DNA of 64,000 bases, taken from NCBI RefSeq assembly GCF_003614185.1, contig NZ_KZ987724.1, positions 1,837,360 through 1,901,359 on the forward strand. Reading direction: 5' to 3'. Source of the DNA: Paenibacillus aceti (lineage in GTDB: Bacteria > Bacillota > Bacilli > Paenibacillales > Paenibacillaceae). The first letter of the stretch is position 1. Each line of letters starts with the position of its first letter. Under the pieces are notes generated by a model. The model worked only from the letters and a program-made list of their open reading frames with translations, did no database searches and had not been told where the DNA came from. The position numbers were made by a program, and so were the translations under genes. Below, piece after piece: positions 17,407-26,451 of the stretch.

Positions 17407-19263
17407 CTACATATAGCGGAATTGAGCCTCGACCAATCCGCAATAAATTCCCTTACGTTCCATTAATTGTTCGTGGTTCCCGACTTCCTGAATTTCACCA
17501 TGATCCAGCACGATGATTTTGTCCGCGCTGCGGATCGTTGACAGACGGTGCGCGACCATGAAGGAGGTTCTCCCCTTCAACAGCACCTTCAGCGCATTCT
17601 GGATCTTCACTTCCGTCTCCGTATCGATGCTCGCGGTCGCTTCGTCAAGGATAAGAATGCGCGGATCGGCCAGCAGCGCCCTTGCGAAGGACAGCAGCTG
17701 CCGCTGTCCCATCGACAGCGCGTTGCCCCGCTCCTCGACCTCGGTATTGTAGCCTTTAGGCAGCTTCATGATGAAATCATGGGCGTCCACCGCCTTCGCT
17801 GCCGCTTCAATCTCTTCATCGGTCGCATCCAGACGGCCAAAGCGGATATTGTCGCGGATCGTGCCGGAGAAGATGAACGTATCCTGGAGCACGATCCCGA
17901 TCTGTTTACGCAGGCTCTTCACCTTAACATCACGGATATCATAGCCGTCAATCAGGATCTCCCCTTGATTGATGTCATAGAAGCGGCTGAGCAGATTGAT
18001 GATCGTACTCTTGCCTGAGCCGGTATGACCGACCAACGCGATCGATTGACCCGGTTCCGCTTGTAAATCGATGCCTTTGAGCGCCGGGCGCCCCTCCTCA
18101 TATTCGAAGACGACATGTTTGAAGCGGATGTCTCCCTTAATCGTCGGAAGCTCAACTGCCCCCGGTTTATCCGCGATATCCGGCTCCTCGTCCATGAATT
18201 CAAAGATACGCTCTGAGGAAGCCATCGCCACGAGCAGCTGATTATACATTTGTCCCATACGGTTGATCGGCTCCCAGAAGTTGCCGACATAGTTACTGAA
18301 GGCAACGAGCAGACCGATGGTCAGCTGTCCCTGCTGGATCAGATGCACACCGAGGATGAACAGAATGAATGTACCGACTCCGCCGGTGATATCGATGAGC
18401 GGTCCGAACATCTGGTTCATCGCCGAGGCCTTATCCCATGATTTTTTGCTATCGCCGTTCATCACATCGAAGTACTGAATATTCTCATGCTCTTGCGTAT
18501 AAGCCTGGGTAACCCGGATGCCCTGAATCGACTCATTCAAGTGGGAGTTGATGCGCGAGTTCTTCATCCGTACTTCCTGCCAGGCGATACGAATCTTGCG
18601 CCGCAGTCGGGTCGAGATCAGGAACATCACCGGCACCGTGATCATCACGGCCAGGCCGAGCTTCCAGTTAATCAACAGCAGGATGACGACGATCCCGGCC
18701 AATTGAACGCAGTCGATCATCAGATTGACGACCCCGTTCGTGAACAGATCCTGCAGGGAGTTGACGTCATTCGTCACCCGAACCATGACAGAGCCGGCTG
18801 GACGCTTATCATAGAAATTGAACGACAGCTTCTGAATATGACGGAACAGATCTGAACGGAGGTCGTAAATGACCCGCTGCCCGATCACATTCGTGTACTT
18901 GATGCGATAGACCCCTGAAGCCCATTGAACGATATATAGAACAACGACGAGAGCTGTTAAAATATATAATAGCGTTAGACTGGTCGGTCCATCCTCGGGA
19001 GCGATCGCTTTATCGATCGCCAGACTCGTTAAGAACGGTACGGTCAGCTTCGTCACCGTTCCGAGAATCGTCATCAGAATGACGGGTGGCAGCATTTTCC
19101 GGGCATAGGGCTTCATATAGCTGAACAAGCGGCGGAACTGCTGCCAATCAAATGCTTTATCGATAATCTCGTCGTCCTGGTATACAAATCGATCCTCGAT
19201 CTTCGTCTTAACCTTGCCCTTCGACTGAGGCTTTTGCTTCCATGTCTGTGTCTCGGTACCCAT
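17407..19263 (-). CDS. ABC exporter half-transporter, canonical-glutamate subunit with LSMGQ signature
   Basis: 618 residues: six-helix type I exporter membrane domain (about 60-350), then nucleotide-binding domain with Walker A GHTGSGKST, signature LSMGQRQLLSFARALL and Walker B ILILDEATASID. The catalytic Glu is present but the signature has Met instead of the second Gly. With its partner it matches heterodimeric exporters of the YfiC/BmrD/TM288 type. The first 45 residues are a Lys/Gln-rich cytoplasmic extension. The gene begins three bases after the stop of its partner, with GGGGAGG in front. Likely multidrug or lipid export. Confidence 0.9.
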   Translation of the reverse strand: MGTETQTWKQKPQSKGKVKTKIEDRFVYQDDEIIDKAFDWQQFRRLFSYMKPYARKMLPPVILMTILGTVTKLTVPFLTSLAIDKAIAPEDGPTSLTLLYILTALVVVLYIVQWASGVYRIKYTNVIGQRVIYDLRSDLFRHIQKLSFNFYDKRPAGSVMVRVTNDVNSLQDLFTNGVVNLMIDCVQLAGIVVILLLINWKLGLAVMITVPVMFLISTRLRRKIRIAWQEVRMKNSRINSHLNESIQGIRVTQAYTQEHENIQYFDVMNGDSKKSWDKASAMNQMFGPLIDITGGVGTFILFILGVHLIQQGQLTIGLLVAFSNYVGNFWEPINRMGQMYNQLLVAMASSERIFEFMDEEPDIADKPGAVELPTIKGDIRFKHVVFEYEEGRPALKGIDLQAEPGQSIALVGHTGSGKSTIINLLSRFYDINQGEILIDGYDIRDVKVKSLRKQIGIVLQDTFIFSGTIRDNIRFGRLDATDEEIEAAAKAVDAHDFIMKLPKGYNTEVEERGNALSMGQRQLLSFARALLADPRILILDEATASIDTETEVKIQNALKVLLKGRTSFMVAHRLSTIRSADKIIVLDHGEIQEVGNHEQLMERKGIYCGLVEAQFRYM

Positions 19264-19266
19264 GTG

Positions 19267-21036
19267 TTATGCCTCCCCTCTCTTCGTGCTGGACTCTTCT
19301 CTTGCCAAATGATCGGCATATTGAATCCGGTATACATCCTGATAAGGGCCGGGAACCTTAATTAATTCATCATGCGTTCCCTGTTGAACAACTGAGCCTT
19401 CATCCAATACGAGGATCTCATCGGCATGCCGTAGTGAAGAGATCCGATGGGCGATAATGAAGGTCGTACGCCCGCGCATAACCTCCTGGAAGCCAGCCTG
19501 AATCTCCTGCTCGGTCTCCATATCGACCGCACTGGTCGCATCATCGAGGATGAGGATCTTCGGATTCTTCAGCAGCGCACGTGCGATCGCTATCCGCTGC
19601 TTCTGTCCGCCCGACAGCCCCATGCCTCTCTCGCCGACGACCGTATCATAACCGTCCGGCAGCTCCATAATGAATTCATGTGCCTTGGCCAGCTTGGCGA
19701 CCCGAATCACTTCATCCATGGACACCTCACTCATTCCGTAGCAAATATTGTTACGGATCGATGAGGAGAACAAGAAGGTCTCCTGGAACACCGTAGCGAT
19801 CTGATGACGCAAGCTCTGCACACTCAACGTACGGATGTCATGACCATCCAGCTCGATGCTGCCTTCATTAACATCGTAGGCGCGCATCAGCAGCTGTATG
19901 ATCGTCGATTTACCGGACCCCGTCCCGCCGAGGAAACCGACCACCTTGCCCGGAGGCGCCTCGAAGTTGATATCTCTGACCGCCGGAAGCTTGTTGCCAT
20001 AGGCGAAGGTGACATGCTCGAACTTCACTTCACCCTTCACCTCATCGGCAGACAGCTCGATCGCGTTTTCCATATCCTTTACATCGATTTTATGATTGAG
20101 AATCTCAAGCACCCGTTCCCCGGAAGCCTTGGACTGGGTATAGTTGTTAATGTGGAACCCGAGTCCCCACATCGGCCCGATAATGAACCAGATCAGGCTG
20201 AAGAAGGCGACCAGATCACCGAGAGACAATTGCTCCTTGACGACAAGCGTACCGCCCACCGCTAGCAGAACGGCCACGCTGATCGAAGCGAGCAGCTCCA
20301 TCGCCGGGAAGAATTTGCTCCACAGCGTGGCGGCGAAGATCTGGTTGTTCTTGTAGCGCTCATTGCGATGTGAGAATTTCTCTACCTCATACGGTTCGCG
20401 GGCGAACGCCTTCACAGTCCGCACTCCGGTAATATTCTCCTGGACCGCTGTCGTCAGCGAGCTCAAGGCCAGCCGCATTTCCTGGAAGGCCGGGTGAATC
20501 TTCGATTCAAATTTCAGGGCGATCCCCGCCAGGAACGGAATCGTGATCATCGTGACCAAGGTAAGCTGCCAATGAATAGACATCATGACAGCCATACCGA
20601 AGGTAACCATCAAGACCAGATTCAGTAATTGCGCGAAGCCGAAGCCGACGAAGTTGCGGATCGCCTCAAGATCACCGGTCAGCCGGGACATCAGGTCCCC
20701 GGTCTTCGCCCGGTCATAATAACGGAATGATAGAAATTGCAGCTTCTCATAGCAGGCATTGCGCAGCCGATAGGCCAGATAATTGCCCAGCCTGCCGCCG
20801 AAGAAGCCATGCAGGAACTGCAGGAATGCTTTGACGATAACTACACCTAGTGCAGTGAGGGCAATGCCTAGTACGAGATCATATTGCTGCTTACGAATTA
20901 CATCATCAATCAGCTTCCTCAATAGAAGCGGATAGACGAGCCCTAACGCTGTTGCAGCCGCCAGGCATAGCATCGATAATATTAAATAGTGACGCTTCTC
21001 ACGATAATAGATCGAGAGTTGCTTCAGAATGTCCAT
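19267..21036 (-). CDS. ABC exporter half-transporter, degenerate-site subunit
   Basis: 589 residues from the ATG at 21036, which has GGAGG seven bases ahead; a TTG 18 bases further upstream would overlap that site. Type I exporter membrane domain (about 15-310) and nucleotide-binding domain with Walker A GGTGSGKST, signature LSGGQKQRIAIARALL, and Walker B ILILDDATSAVD. The catalytic Glu is replaced by Asp, as in BmrC/TM287/YfiB. Paired with the downstream subunit's LSMGQ, this Asp sits in the degenerate composite ATP site, exactly the arrangement expected for a heterodimer. The 250-base region upstream of the start has no gene. Confidence 0.9.
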   Translation of the reverse strand: MDILKQLSIYYREKRHYLILSMLCLAAATALGLVYPLLLRKLIDDVIRKQQYDLVLGIALTALGVVIVKAFLQFLHGFFGGRLGNYLAYRLRNACYEKLQFLSFRYYDRAKTGDLMSRLTGDLEAIRNFVGFGFAQLLNLVLMVTFGMAVMMSIHWQLTLVTMITIPFLAGIALKFESKIHPAFQEMRLALSSLTTAVQENITGVRTVKAFAREPYEVEKFSHRNERYKNNQIFAATLWSKFFPAMELLASISVAVLLAVGGTLVVKEQLSLGDLVAFFSLIWFIIGPMWGLGFHINNYTQSKASGERVLEILNHKIDVKDMENAIELSADEVKGEVKFEHVTFAYGNKLPAVRDINFEAPPGKVVGFLGGTGSGKSTIIQLLMRAYDVNEGSIELDGHDIRTLSVQSLRHQIATVFQETFLFSSSIRNNICYGMSEVSMDEVIRVAKLAKAHEFIMELPDGYDTVVGERGMGLSGGQKQRIAIARALLKNPKILILDDATSAVDMETEQEIQAGFQEVMRGRTTFIIAHRISSLRHADEILVLDEGSVVQQGTHDELIKVPGPYQDVYRIQYADHLAREESSTKRGEA

Positions 21037-21290
21037 GTCATTACCTCCAAGCAACTTAGGACATCATTGTAAAAGATCGTTCCGAAAAAATCGCTCAAGC
21101 CCTTCTCTTCTTACGGCTTATATCCGCCGCCGCATATTCGAGCAGCCCTAGTGAATTTCCCGAACAATACTATAAAGAATACGCCTAAGTCTTTAGCCCA
21201 TTTGAAATTTTATTGATCTGCTCTTTGTCTCTGTTCTCTCTTTCTCTACATTTCTATTGGCTTTTCGACAGTTGCTATCTCTTACATTTT

Positions 21291-24200
21291 CTAATCCTGC
21301 TTGAGGTCATTACTTAAGGCTTGCAGCTCTGCTGTCATTTTGCGCCAGATCGCTGCCTCCTCTTCTCCTTCACCTTCTGTTAAACCAGCCAGTCCTTGCT
21401 CCCATTCCTCCCATTGCAGATTAAATCTTGCCGCTAATGCTGTAATGTTCCGAACCATTTGCAGACAGTAATCATCGCTTAAGCCTTCCTCGATTCTGTC
21501 TACAGCCTCCTTCAATATGCCTGCCAAAGGTTCTTCGACCGCTTCACGCAGCCGCTTTCTTCCTCCACCCTCAAAAAAGGATTTTGGATTTTTAAAATAG
21601 GGCCAGAATTCAGCCGTATTTAACTGTAGTTCATGCTCTCCCCGAGCCGCTTCAGGAGTAATCCATTCCGAATGCGACTCCCTATTCAATGCCGGTAACA
21701 GTGCCAATTGCTGCTGCAGCTGTTCAATCCAGCCCTCGCCGGCCTCTTGAAGCCAGGCAGTGCATTTATTCTCCATACGCAAGCAAGTGACCTGAATCTC
21801 CCGCTTCAGCTCAAGCGACAGAGAGGATAACCATTCATGCATCGAAGCCGCAAATTTCCGCTTCATATCGCCGCCATCCTCCTGCAGCAGCACCGGATGG
21901 AAGAACTCGGTGAATAGATCTCCGGCAAGCAGGCGCAATCTTTGCCGGACATGGTAGAGCAACTCCGATACCTCCTGACGGATCTCCGCCGCCTTATCCT
22001 TGGCAGTCAGAGCAGCGAGCTGTTCCTGGAACACCTGCTTATCCTGACGCAATCTCTGCTGCTGCAATTGGCGTTCTTCCCGGCCCTGCGCCAGAGTCGC
22101 CGACCATTGCTCGGCCTGAAGGATCACCTGCTTCAATTCGCGTTTAGCCGTCTGTACGGCCAAGCCTGCCAGGTCATTTCCTAGAAAATGAAAGAATACC
22201 CGTTCAAATTCCAAGAATCCGGAGGCAGTGAATTGCTCTGTATCTCCCGAGCCTTTGGCGGTGAGCGCCTTCAGGCTGGATAGCGGATAAATCTGCGGCG
22301 CTTCCACACCAGCACCGCGCAGACCGTCCTCCACATGCTCCACCACGGACGCAAGCTCTGCGGACGTAGCCGCCAGGTCGGCGGCGTTGACGATAAAGAA
22401 CATTTTATCCAGGGCGAAGCTGCCTTTGACCCGGCCCAGATGGGCCAGAAATTGCCGGTCAGCCCGCGAGAAAGCATGATTATAATAGGTCACATAGATC
22501 AATGCATCACAATTCTTCATATATTGAAAGGTTACGCCGGTATGGCGGGCGTGAATCGAATCCGCGCCAGGCGTATCCACAATGACAATTCCCTGTTCTG
22601 TCAGCGGGCAGGAATAGTACAGATCCATGCGCTCCACGAAGCAGGCCTTGCTCTCCACCGACACATAGGAAGCGAATTGCTCCAGGCTGGCGATCTCAGC
22701 GCTGCCCAGCTTGGAGGAGCTATGCTCCCAGCCCGCGGCCGCAGCCTTCAGGAAGCTGTAGTGGGCTCTCCCCGGCGCCGGGACATCCAGCGCCTTCAGC
22801 TTGCTGACCTCCGCGATCCAGGTCCGCTCCTTCCACGCTCCTAATTGCAGCGCTTCGAAGGAAGCGGCCAAATCCTGCTGCATCGCCTCCAGGGTCTTGA
22901 ACCTAATCCTGCCGGTCCCATGCTCCATCCCGTCCTCGGGTGCGAGGATGCGATTGATCGCCGCGGTCGTCGGATGCGGCGATACCGGCAGGACGCTGGC
23001 GCCGAGCAAGGCGTTGGCGAAGGAGGATTTGCCGGCGCTGAACGCTCCGAACAGCGCCACCGTGAAGCAGCCGCGCGCCAGCCCTGTAGCGCGGCTGCGC
23101 AGCTCCCGTACCCATGAGCCGAAGGCCGGGTACGGAGCCAGCTTGGCCGCGGCGGCTTCTAGCGTAGCCGCGGCCTGGGTCAACCGCTGCAGGCCTGTGG
23201 CCGCAGCAGCGGGAGCCACCGCCCGCGCGGCCGCAGGCGCGCCAGGCGGTGCCGGCGGCACCGCTCGCGCGGGCAGCTCCTGGTCCCTCACCTCCGGCAG
23301 AATGCCCGGAGGGAGGGACGGGGCGGCACCGCACAGCGCTATGAGCTGTGCGGTGCGCTCGCTGGCGGCGCTACGCTGCGCCTCTAGCTGCGCAGCGGCC
23401 GCGGCCCGCGCCAGCAGCGTCTCGCGCTGCGCGGCCAGGCTCTGCCGCGCCTCAGCCAGGCGCGGCGCCAGTTCCGCCAGCAGCCCGTCGGCGAGGCCGA
23501 GGGCTGCCCTCTTGTAGCGGCCGCATATTCCGGCCGCCACCTCGGTAGCGTAGCGCAGCGTGTACTCGCCAGAGAGCAGCGCGCCCTCCTTCACTGCCTC
23601 CGTAATCCACGCTTCCTCCGGCTGCGGCAAGCGCTCGCCGAGCTGCTGCTCCCATCTCGCATCCCAGGCGTCAAACTGACGGCCCAGCTTGCGAAGCAGA
23701 TCGCGCACATGCCAGTCTACCTGCGCAGCCGTCTGCTCCGTCAGCTTCTCCATGAAGAAGGCCTTGCGCCGTTCCTGCTCGCGCTGCGTCTTGCCACGCT
23801 GGAACAGAAGCCCTGTCTTGAAGCCCGGCTGGCGGCTCTCCAGATACGCTTCTGCCGCGCTGCGCAAGGACGGATTCATAATATAGGAATTATTCAGTAG
23901 CGAGTCGAGCTCGGCGGCCCACTGCTGATGAATCCTCTCCTCATCGCTGCGCTCCGCCTCCTGCTCAAGCGTGGACAGCTCCACCGAAATCGATTGCAAG
24001 CCTTCCTCACCGCCCGCCAGTTCCAGCAGCTCTTGCTCCTGCTCTTCTCCGTCCGCCTTCCTCCGCGCGATGAACTGCTCCGCGCCGTGCCGGATCGAGC
24101 AGTTAATGCTGTATTCCAGCAGCTCCGTACGATGCTGCTGCAGCTCGATAATCGTCTCTTGCAGGCGATCCAGCATATTCAGAGGATGATCCAGTTCCTT

Positions 24201-24926
24201 CAATGAAATATGGAACACCCCGGCCGGAGCTATGCCCCATAGCTGGAAGGCCTGCTCAACCGAACGATAGTAATCGGCGAAGGATAATTCATTCTCCTGA
24301 TGCTTATCGATTTGATTGACCACCAAATAGAGCGGTTTTCCCCAATCAGCCAAGCGTCTGGCAAAAGAAAGATTACTCTCGGACAGCACATGATTATAAT
24401 CCATTACATAGAATACGACATCCGCCAGATGCAGCGCGGAATTCGTAGCTACCGTATGAGCAGCTTCTCCCGAATCGACACCGGGGGTATCGAGCAGCAC
24501 CGCGCCATTCTCCAGCAGCTTCATTTCATCCCATATTTCAATGAGTGCATATGTACTTCCATCTCGGCAATACTCGTCTAGTCCGGCCGGTGAGAGCGTT
24601 ATGACTTCCTTACTGCCACCCGCTTCGCTCGCGGCCTTGGTGAGCCTGATCCTCGGCGCTCCGTCTCGAAGTGCGGCTATATTCGCCGTCGTCGGAATCG
24701 GCCCTGATGACAGTACCTGCTTGCCACAGAGCATATTGATCAAGCTCGATTTACCGGCAGAGAAATGGCCGCAGAAGGCCAGTGTCAATTCATCCGCTGC
24801 CAGCTTATGCAGGAGATCTTCGATTTCTCCGGAGGCTACTCCATCAGCTTGGCTCGCATACCACTCACCAAGTCGGACAAGGCGTTCTTGCAGGCCGCGG
24901 CCCTGTCTATCTGTAATCGTTTCCAT
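21291..24926 (-). CDS. dynA: Fused double-dynamin membrane-fusion GTPase
   Basis: 1211 residues, like Bacillus DynA (YpbR, 1193). Two complete dynamin-like GTPase modules lie in tandem. Module 1: G1 GHFSAGKSSLI (about 56-66), G2 PTTAN, G3 LLDTPGVDS, G4 VNQIDKH. Module 2 begins near residue 630: G1 FGAFSAGKSSFANALL, G2 HPTTAAIN, G3 IVDTPGADS. Each is followed by long helical stalk regions. The family tethers and fuses membranes and protects against pore-forming agents and phage. The inter-module stretch coded by about 23.1-23.65 kb is Ala/Arg-rich with markedly higher GC than its surroundings. Monocistronic, AAGGAGAG before the ATG. Confidence 0.92.
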   Translation of the reverse strand: METITDRQGRGLQERLVRLGEWYASQADGVASGEIEDLLHKLAADELTLAFCGHFSAGKSSLINMLCGKQVLSSGPIPTTANIAALRDGAPRIRLTKAASEAGGSKEVITLSPAGLDEYCRDGSTYALIEIWDEMKLLENGAVLLDTPGVDSGEAAHTVATNSALHLADVVFYVMDYNHVLSESNLSFARRLADWGKPLYLVVNQIDKHQENELSFADYYRSVEQAFQLWGIAPAGVFHISLKELDHPLNMLDRLQETIIELQQHRTELLEYSINCSIRHGAEQFIARRKADGEEQEQELLELAGGEEGLQSISVELSTLEQEAERSDEERIHQQWAAELDSLLNNSYIMNPSLRSAAEAYLESRQPGFKTGLLFQRGKTQREQERRKAFFMEKLTEQTAAQVDWHVRDLLRKLGRQFDAWDARWEQQLGERLPQPEEAWITEAVKEGALLSGEYTLRYATEVAAGICGRYKRAALGLADGLLAELAPRLAEARQSLAAQRETLLARAAAAAQLEAQRSAASERTAQLIALCGAAPSLPPGILPEVRDQELPARAVPPAPPGAPAAARAVAPAAAATGLQRLTQAAATLEAAAAKLAPYPAFGSWVRELRSRATGLARGCFTVALFGAFSAGKSSFANALLGASVLPVSPHPTTAAINRILAPEDGMEHGTGRIRFKTLEAMQQDLAASFEALQLGAWKERTWIAEVSKLKALDVPAPGRAHYSFLKAAAAGWEHSSSKLGSAEIASLEQFASYVSVESKACFVERMDLYYSCPLTEQGIVIVDTPGADSIHARHTGVTFQYMKNCDALIYVTYYNHAFSRADRQFLAHLGRVKGSFALDKMFFIVNAADLAATSAELASVVEHVEDGLRGAGVEAPQIYPLSSLKALTAKGSGDTEQFTASGFLEFERVFFHFLGNDLAGLAVQTAKRELKQVILQAEQWSATLAQGREERQLQQQRLRQDKQVFQEQLAALTAKDKAAEIRQEVSELLYHVRQRLRLLAGDLFTEFFHPVLLQEDGGDMKRKFAASMHEWLSSLSLELKREIQVTCLRMENKCTAWLQEAGEGWIEQLQQQLALLPALNRESHSEWITPEAARGEHELQLNTAEFWPYFKNPKSFFEGGGRKRLREAVEEPLAGILKEAVDRIEEGLSDDYCLQMVRNITALAARFNLQWEEWEQGLAGLTEGEGEEEAAIWRKMTAELQALSNDLKQD

Positions 24927-25187
24927 TGAAAACTCTCCTTAGTTATTGAAAGTTCGCAGAAGAGCCGCTTCTCACTCCCTGTTCATCCAACCTTCCCGGT
25001 ACTGGAAACCCGCTTTCTCGAACTCTCATCATTTATCCATTTGACTCTATCCCTTTCGAAATACATACATTTTACCCTACCTGCTCAGTACATGGAAGCC
25101 TTCATTTGCAATTGATCTAATTTATATATGAGTTTCTTCGTTTATCCGTATAAATTGAATAGGTTACCGTCCAAGCAAGCTCCAAAG

Positions 25188-25365
25188 CTGCAAATATGCA
25201 GGTTTTTACATGTGAAATCCTCTATTCTTAGGAAATTCCTGCAAATCTGCAGGCTTTCCCACCCTTTTCTAAGAAATCAGGACTGCCTGGAGAAAATAAC
25301 TGCATTATCGCAGGAATATACTCTCCCGGAACGAAATAGTTGCGAAATTCCTGCATTTTTGCAGG
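25188..25365. repeat. Family C quartet element
   Basis: Four palindromes of the form CCTGCAAATCTGCAGG begin (at CTGCA) at 25188, 25239, 25300 and 25351, that is 51, 61 and 51 bp apart, the same architecture as families A and B with different sequence. The plus-strand reading frame across it (25128-25505) is repeat-derived and not a gene. The rest of 24927-25187 and 25366-25618 is featureless. Confidence 0.8.
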
Positions 25366-25618
25366 CATTGTCGAAACCAGGACTGCTCAGCAAACGAACT
25401 ACCGTCTCCTCCTCTAGCTCCCTAACCCTAACTGACCCTATTATCGTGACAATGCCGCTCCTATGTTCCGCTAGACTCGATCAGCCCATGTTTTACAGTA
25501 ACTAGCTCTCTGTTGTTTCTTTAGCAATTAGGTAGAATTGTTAGTTCAATGCAAGTAACTGGCTCGTTGATGTAACGCTGGTGGTATATGGAGGCAATCT
25601 GCGGGTTGTACGGTGACT

Positions 25619-25802
25619 TAAGTGCATATATGCAGCTATATTGGGGCTTCATGACCTCGATATGGGAAATAAGTGTTTTTGTGCAACTATTTAGGGAGAT
25701 TTCCGCTCCCAACGGGCTAAAATGAACATTTAGGTGTATATTTGCAGTTATTCTCTAGCTACAGCTCAATTCCCCGGGAATAGTTGTATTTATGCAGTTA
25801 TC
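25619..25802. repeat. Family A quartet element, copy 3
   Basis: Units start at 25619, 25670, 25731 and 25781 (51, 61 and 50 bp), for example TAAGTGCATATATGCAGCTA (25619) and TAGTTGTATTTATGCAGTTA (25781). It lies in the 1.2-kb gene-free spacer upstream of dynA, 250 bp from the family C element. Confidence 0.85.
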
Positions 25803-26050
25803 TAGGGCTTCTACCCACGGCCCTCGACCTCCAGCTTCTGGATTCTAGCCCACGGTTTCCGTCTTCCAGCTTCTGACTTCTGCTTCCGCCTTCTAGCTCC
25901 TGATTCCCAGTTTCCAGCTCACCGCTCATCGATCCCGTCCTCCTGGCTCCCAGCTCCCGGCCCATAGCTCATCCCTTCCACCTTCCGCCCGCCACCTCCT
26001 AACTCCTAACTCGTGGCTCCCAGCCTCCTTCGTCCCGCCCCTACACCACC
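25803..26050. repeat. Pyrimidine-rich degenerate microrepeat tract
   Basis: About 240 bp strongly biased to C and T on the plus strand, made of drifting 6-8-bp words such as CCAGCTTCTGA, CTCCTAACTCCTAACTC, GGCTCCCAGCTCCC. There is no ORF. It directly abuts the family A element and ends at the terminator of the next gene. Confidence 0.7.
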
Positions 26051-26067
26051 ACAACTCCCAATTCCAC

Positions 26068-26110
26068 AAAAAAAGGCCGACGGGCGTTTTTACCCGTACA
26101 GCCTTTTTTC
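26068..26110 (-). terminator. Terminator behind the 26118 gene
   Basis: Minus-strand GGCTGTACGGG pairs with CCCGTCGGCC across TAAAAACG, with A/T runs on both sides (TTTTTTT after the stem). It ends the nth-proximal hypothetical gene. Confidence 0.8.
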
Positions 26111-26117
26111 GACATTA

Positions 26118-26414
26118 TTAAAGAGCGGCGCTCTCGGTGCTAGTTTCTAGCGTGTCCGTTTCAGTTGGAATCAGGATTTCGAACACTTTGCCGTGTTGCA
26201 GAATCATAACTCCTTTGTGGCGGTCCTTCATCACGACAACCTCAGGCTTTACAGCCATACGCTCCAAATAATGTGCCGGAACCTCGCCGGAATCGCTCAC
26301 CGTAAGTCCTTCGAGCTCTAATTCATCATTTTCCTGCAGATTCATTTCCATCACTTGTTCGAATACATCGGAAAATTGCTCAAAGTTATCGGTATAGACA
26401 GAAATACACTTCAT
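26118..26414 (-). CDS. Conserved-looking hypothetical protein, 98 residues
   Basis: A small acidic soluble protein beginning MKCISVYTDNFEQFSDVFEQV. Compact alpha/beta pattern ending in an acidic, Thr/Ser-rich tail (PTETDTLETSTESAAL). I do not recognise a named family. The start at 26414 is chosen because GTGAGG lies 12 bases before it; starting at the upstream GTG (26432) or ATG (26426) would place that site inside or against the gene. It follows nth by about 38 bases and has its own terminator, so it is probably the second gene of an nth unit. Confidence 0.65.
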   Translation of the reverse strand: MKCISVYTDNFEQFSDVFEQVMEMNLQENDELELEGLTVSDSGEVPAHYLERMAVKPEVVVMKDRHKGVMILQHGKVFEILIPTETDTLETSTESAAL

Positions 26415-26451
26415 CTTGGTTCTCATCCTCACTATCTTAATCTTATTAGCG

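Noticed and set aside
22801-23517. 238-residue plus-strand ORF
   Set aside because: It is antisense to dynA in its GC-rich stretch, where stop codons are rare; the minus-strand GTPase motifs are real.
25128-25505. 125-residue plus-strand ORF
   Set aside because: It lies across the family C element and is composed of repeat-derived sequence, with no ribosome site or recognisable protein.
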